From assembly GCA_003135575.1 (NCBI GenBank), contig PLCG01000115.1, forward strand, positions 9,194 through 17,310: DNA of 8,117 nt. Reading direction: 5' to 3'. Of this stretch, positions 5,098 through 8,117 are shown in pieces (positions within the stretch are counted from its first letter, which is position 1; each line of letters begins with the position of its first letter). Position numbers and translations under genes: made by a program. Origin of the DNA: Nitrososphaerota archaeon. GTDB taxonomy: Archaea; Thermoproteota; Nitrososphaeria; Nitrososphaerales; Gagatemarchaeaceae. Below the pieces are notes generated by a model. It was not told the origin of the DNA. It ran no database searches and saw nothing but the letters and a program-made list of their open reading frames with translations.

Positions 5098-7950
5098 ATG
5101 GCTGGCGTTGAGATCTTCGACTCGCTCGCCGATCCCGTGAAGGCGCTCCTCGTGGAGAGCGGCATCACCTCCCCGACCCCTCCGCAGATAGAGGCGATCC
5201 CCCTTGTCACGACGGGCGTCAATGTGCTCATTGTCGCGCCCACCGGCTCGGGGAAGACAGAGGCCGCGATCCTGCCCCTGCTCAGCAACCTCGTCCGCCG
5301 CGGTCCAAGGCACGGGATATCGCTGCTCTACATCACACCTTTGCGCGCCCTGAACCGGGACATGCTTCGGAGGCTGCAGTTCTGGTGCGGGAAGCTCGAC
5401 CTCACGCTCGACGTCAGGCACGGCGACACGCCGCAGGCCCAGAGGCAGCGCCAGTCGAGGAACCCTCCGGACGTCCTTGTGACCACCCCAGAGACGCTCC
5501 AGGCCATGCTCCCCGGGAGCAGGATGCGGCAGAGCCTCGCCGACGTGAAGGCCGTCGTGGTGGACGAGCTGCATAACCTCGTGGAGAGCAAGAGGGGCGT
5601 CCAGCTCACGGTAGGCCTGCAGCGGCTGCGGAAGGTGGCGGGCGACTTCCAGGTGGTGGCCCTCTCGGCGACGATAGGCAGCCCCGAGACCGCGGCCGCC
5701 TTCATCTTCGGGCCTTCCCGCCATGTGATAGTCAAGGCCCCTGCGCCAAAGCAAGTCGGCTACTTCGTGGAATACCCCACTCCCAAGCCCGAGGACGGCG
5801 CGGTCTCCAGGGAGGCCTTCACCACCATCGACCTGGCCGCCAGGCTGGCGAGGATGAGCGACCTCATCGAGACGCACAAGTCGACCCTAGTCTTCGTCAA
5901 CAGCAGGACCACCGCGGAGATGCTGGGCGAGAAGCTCAACAGGATGCGGGGGGACGTCGGTGTCCATCACGGGTCACTGCCCCGCGAGGAGCGCGAGCGC
6001 GTCGAGACGGCATTCAGGACTGGAGAGACCAGGGCCTTGGTGTGCACTTCTACGCTTGAGCTAGGCATCGACATCGGCGCCGTAGACCTCGTGGTGCAGT
6101 ACATGTCTCCCAGGCAGGTGACGTCCCTGATCCAGAGGGTCGGCAGGTCGGGGCACAGCCTCCAGCGCTTCTCAAAGGGCGTCCTCCTCACCGTTGCGGC
6201 GGACGACATCTTGGAGTCGACGGCCGCCGTCACGGAGGCCCTGAAGGGAAGGATGGAAGAGACGCAGCCCTACGAGAAGAGCCTTGACGTGCTCGCTCAC
6301 CAAGTGGCAGGGTATCTCATGGACTTTGAGATCATAGACCAGTCGACGCTTTTCAAGGAGTTCAAGGCGTGCTACCCCTACAGGCATCTGGACGAGGAGA
6401 CGCTCGAAAGGGTGGTCTCGTACCTCGGGGAGCTGCGGAAGCTCAGGAGGGACGGCACGAAGCTCGCGAGGACGAGGGGGACGAGGGAGTACTACTTCCA
6501 GAACCTCTCGACGATCCCAGACGAGACGAGGTACTTTGTCATCGACGTGACGAACAACCAGGGCGTGGGGATACTGGGAGAGGAGTTCGTCCTCCTACAG
6601 GCAAAGGTGGGACTCCACTTCATCCTGAAAGGGCGGATCTGGCAGATGGAGAAGATCGCGGACGACAGGAAGATCTACGTCACCTCGGTGGAGGACCCGC
6701 TCGCGGCGGTCCCTGGGTGGGACGGCGAGATGCTCCCGGTCCCGTACGCGCTGGCCCAGAAGAGCGGCGAGCTGAGGAGGAGGGTCGGGAGGCTGGTCTC
6801 AGGCTCGTCCCCGGAGGCAGCGGCGCGCACTCTGAGCGAGGAGCTGCCTGTGACGGAGGGCGCGATGAGGCGGGTCGCGGACGAGATAGACGAGCACATG
6901 AAGACGAAGGCCCCGCTGCCTTGCGACGACCTCATCTTGCTCGAGGGATGGCAAAAGTACCTTGTCATCCATTCATGCTTCGGGGAGAAGGTGAACCGCC
7001 TCCTCGCCTACACCTTCGAGGAGATCCTCTCGAGGAGGGGTCTCATTCGGCTCTGGTACATGGACGGATACAGGATACTCATCGAGCTGACCACCGACGC
7101 CTCCGAGCTCGACCTCAAGCAGCTCTCGAAGGACCTCTTCGGGATGTCGCCCAAGGAGTTCGAGGAGGCTTACGCGGTCGCCGCCCAGAGGAACTTCCCG
7201 TTCCCCGCGAGGGTGAAGCATGTTGCTGAGAGGTTCGGCGCGCTGCGCCGGGGCCAATTCATCGCCCACCCCAACCTCTGCTCGCTGCCCACAAGGTTCG
7301 AGAACACTCCCATCTTCGAGGAGGCCGTCCAGGAGACGGGAAGGGACCTCATCGACATGCCCCGCGCCAAGGAGCTTCTTCTCAAGGTCGCGGCAGGGAA
7401 GGTCACGGTGGAGACCTTCGTCTCCGAGGAAAGGCCCACCCCGATCGCCTACAACATCCTCTACAAGTACCTCGAGGTCCCCGAGCTTGTAGCCCCCGAC
7501 TCGCTGGCCAAGTCGACCGTAGAGAAGATGAAGCTCAGCATCTACGGGACGTCCGTCGAGCTGCTCTGCATGAAGTGCGGCGAGGGGCAGGGGTATTCGA
7601 CCATTGGCGAGCTCGCGGAGGAGCCCCAGTGCAAGAAATGCCGCTCCGGCCTCATGACGCCGAGCTTCTGGGACTCGGGCAAGATCTCGGAACTCCTTAG
7701 GAAGAAGCTCGCCCACAGCGGAGAAGCCTCTCTCAGGGAGGACGAAAGGTCGGAGCTCGCAAAGGCGCGCAGGGCTGCGGACCTTGTGCTCTCCTACGGG
7801 AGGCGGGCGGTAATCGCCCAGGCCGTCTATGGGATAGGTCCACAGACCGCTGCCAGGATCCTCGCGAAGATGCAAGAGGACGACGAGACATTCTACAAGG
7901 AGCTGCTGGAAGCGAAGCTCAAGTTCATCGAGACTCGGCCTTTCTGGTAG
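5098..7950 (+). CDS. lhr: Lhr-type superfamily 2 helicase with C-terminal four-cysteine zinc motif
   Basis: A complete 950-residue Lhr-family DNA/RNA helicase, an ATP-driven 3'-to-5' translocase family linked to replication-coupled repair and to RNA processing in archaea. RecA domain 1 shows the Q-motif region TPPQIEAIP (27-35), Walker A APTGSGKT (47-54), TPLRAL (80-85), TTPETL (129-134), DELH (156-159) and SAT (190-192). RecA domain 2 shows LVFVNSRTTAE (264-274), TSTLELGIDIG (317-327) and QRVGRSGH (346-353). After these come the winged-helix and Lhr-specific beta-rich regions (about 390-800). A zinc-ribbon-like motif has Cys824, Cys827, Cys845 and Cys848. The last 70 residues hold VYGIGPQTAARIL (910-922), which resembles a helix-hairpin-helix DNA-binding element. 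All catalytic motifs are intact. The start has a strong Shine-Dalgarno site and is probably co-transcribed with the DUF971 gene. Assignment to the archaeal Lhr1 or Lhr2 subgroup needs a tree. Confidence 0.93.
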   Translation: MAGVEIFDSLADPVKALLVESGITSPTPPQIEAIPLVTTGVNVLIVAPTGSGKTEAAILPLLSNLVRRGPRHGISLLYITPLRALNRDMLRRLQFWCGKLDLTLDVRHGDTPQAQRQRQSRNPPDVLVTTPETLQAMLPGSRMRQSLADVKAVVVDELHNLVESKRGVQLTVGLQRLRKVAGDFQVVALSATIGSPETAAAFIFGPSRHVIVKAPAPKQVGYFVEYPTPKPEDGAVSREAFTTIDLAARLARMSDLIETHKSTLVFVNSRTTAEMLGEKLNRMRGDVGVHHGSLPREERERVETAFRTGETRALVCTSTLELGIDIGAVDLVVQYMSPRQVTSLIQRVGRSGHSLQRFSKGVLLTVAADDILESTAAVTEALKGRMEETQPYEKSLDVLAHQVAGYLMDFEIIDQSTLFKEFKACYPYRHLDEETLERVVSYLGELRKLRRDGTKLARTRGTREYYFQNLSTIPDETRYFVIDVTNNQGVGILGEEFVLLQAKVGLHFILKGRIWQMEKIADDRKIYVTSVEDPLAAVPGWDGEMLPVPYALAQKSGELRRRVGRLVSGSSPEAAARTLSEELPVTEGAMRRVADEIDEHMKTKAPLPCDDLILLEGWQKYLVIHSCFGEKVNRLLAYTFEEILSRRGLIRLWYMDGYRILIELTTDASELDLKQLSKDLFGMSPKEFEEAYAVAAQRNFPFPARVKHVAERFGALRRGQFIAHPNLCSLPTRFENTPIFEEAVQETGRDLIDMPRAKELLLKVAAGKVTVETFVSEERPTPIAYNILYKYLEVPELVAPDSLAKSTVEKMKLSIYGTSVELLCMKCGEGQGYSTIGELAEEPQCKKCRSGLMTPSFWDSGKISELLRKKLAHSGEASLREDERSELAKARRAADLVLSYGRRAVIAQAVYGIGPQTAARILAKMQEDDETFYKELLEAKLKFIETRPFW

Positions 7951-7957
7951 CCGAGAG

Positions 7958-8117
7958 CTACGGCCTCATCGCGTTGAGGAAGAACGAGGTGATGGCCTCT
8001 CCCTTCTTCTCTATGTCAACTGACTTTGAAAAGTGGATCTTCTGAAAGATCACGTGGTTCAGCATGCCGATGAGGCAGTCAGCCGCCTCCTCTACCTTGA
8101 CAGCTCTGAACTCGCCA
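7958..8117 (-). CDS. C-terminal end of a probable TetR/AcrR-family regulator, 5' end outside window
   Basis: Only the last 52 residues are present; the frame runs off the right edge and ends at TAG (7960-7958). The segment GEFRAVKVEEAADCLIGML followed by an amphipathic helix and ITSFFLNAMRP matches the end of the ligand-binding domain of TetR-type repressors, which typically read GEFR, then a helix with a small-residue face, then a final 'FLxGL'-like helix. The DNA-binding domain is outside the window, so the call rests on this C-terminal pattern alone. The gene is convergent with the helicase, with only seven bases between the two stop codons. What it regulates cannot be seen. Confidence 0.55.
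   Translation of the reverse strand, partial: GEFRAVKVEEAADCLIGMLNHVIFQKIHFSKSVDIEKKGEAITSFFLNAMRP

Noticed and set aside
5059..5877. Minus-strand open frame opposite the helicase N-terminal region
   Set aside because: It overlaps the Walker A and DEAD-like motifs of the real gene and has a low-complexity, Arg/His/Leu-rich composition.
6369..7875. Long frames on both strands inside the helicase gene (6369-7229 plus, 6973-7875 minus)
   Set aside because: Frames left open by high GC; no motifs, and the helicase frame is continuous with intact domains.

Overview
The window looks like GC-rich archaeal chromosome. Several genes have an A/T-only TATA-like hexamer about 25-31 bases upstream of the start codon, which fits leaderless or near-leaderless archaeal transcripts. 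Gene content agrees: an Lhr-type superfamily 2 helicase, an F420/PPOX-class flavoprotein, a DUF971 protein, and a membrane-anchored blue-copper protein with a PEF-like C-terminal tail. A Nitrososphaeria/Thermoproteota-type archaeon is my best guess, but lineage is inferred from style and gene content only.

Layout. 1-622 (minus) is the N-terminal part of a MetE-like protein running off the left edge. 623-772 holds its promoter and the end of the next unit. 773-910 (minus) is a 45-residue microprotein with its own TATA element. 955-1842 (minus) is a beta-hydroxyacid dehydrogenase of the 3-hydroxyisobutyrate dehydrogenase family. 1898-3421 (plus) is a gamma-glutamyltransferase-family Ntn hydrolase, divergent from the dehydrogenase. 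One near-palindromic TATA element sits midway between the two start codons. 3468-4013 (plus) is a secreted cupredoxin. 4047-4169 (minus) is a 40-residue protein with eight cysteines, lying behind the PPOX-class gene at 4206-4601 (minus). 4648-5076 (plus, DUF971) and 5098-7950 (plus, Lhr helicase) look like a two-gene operon; the helicase has a strong Shine-Dalgarno site. 7958-8117 (minus) is the C-terminal end of a probable TetR-family regulator.

These are mostly unrelated housekeeping or accessory genes, not one pathway. The points most worth a second look are two microproteins easily missed by annotation (773-910 and 4047-4169), the shared divergent TATA element at 1866-1874, the altered substrate-site residues in the GGT-family and MetE-like proteins, and the archaeosortase-like tail of the cupredoxin. 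I saw no RNA gene, CRISPR array, insertion sequence or phage feature. No stretch longer than 300 bases lacks a gene.
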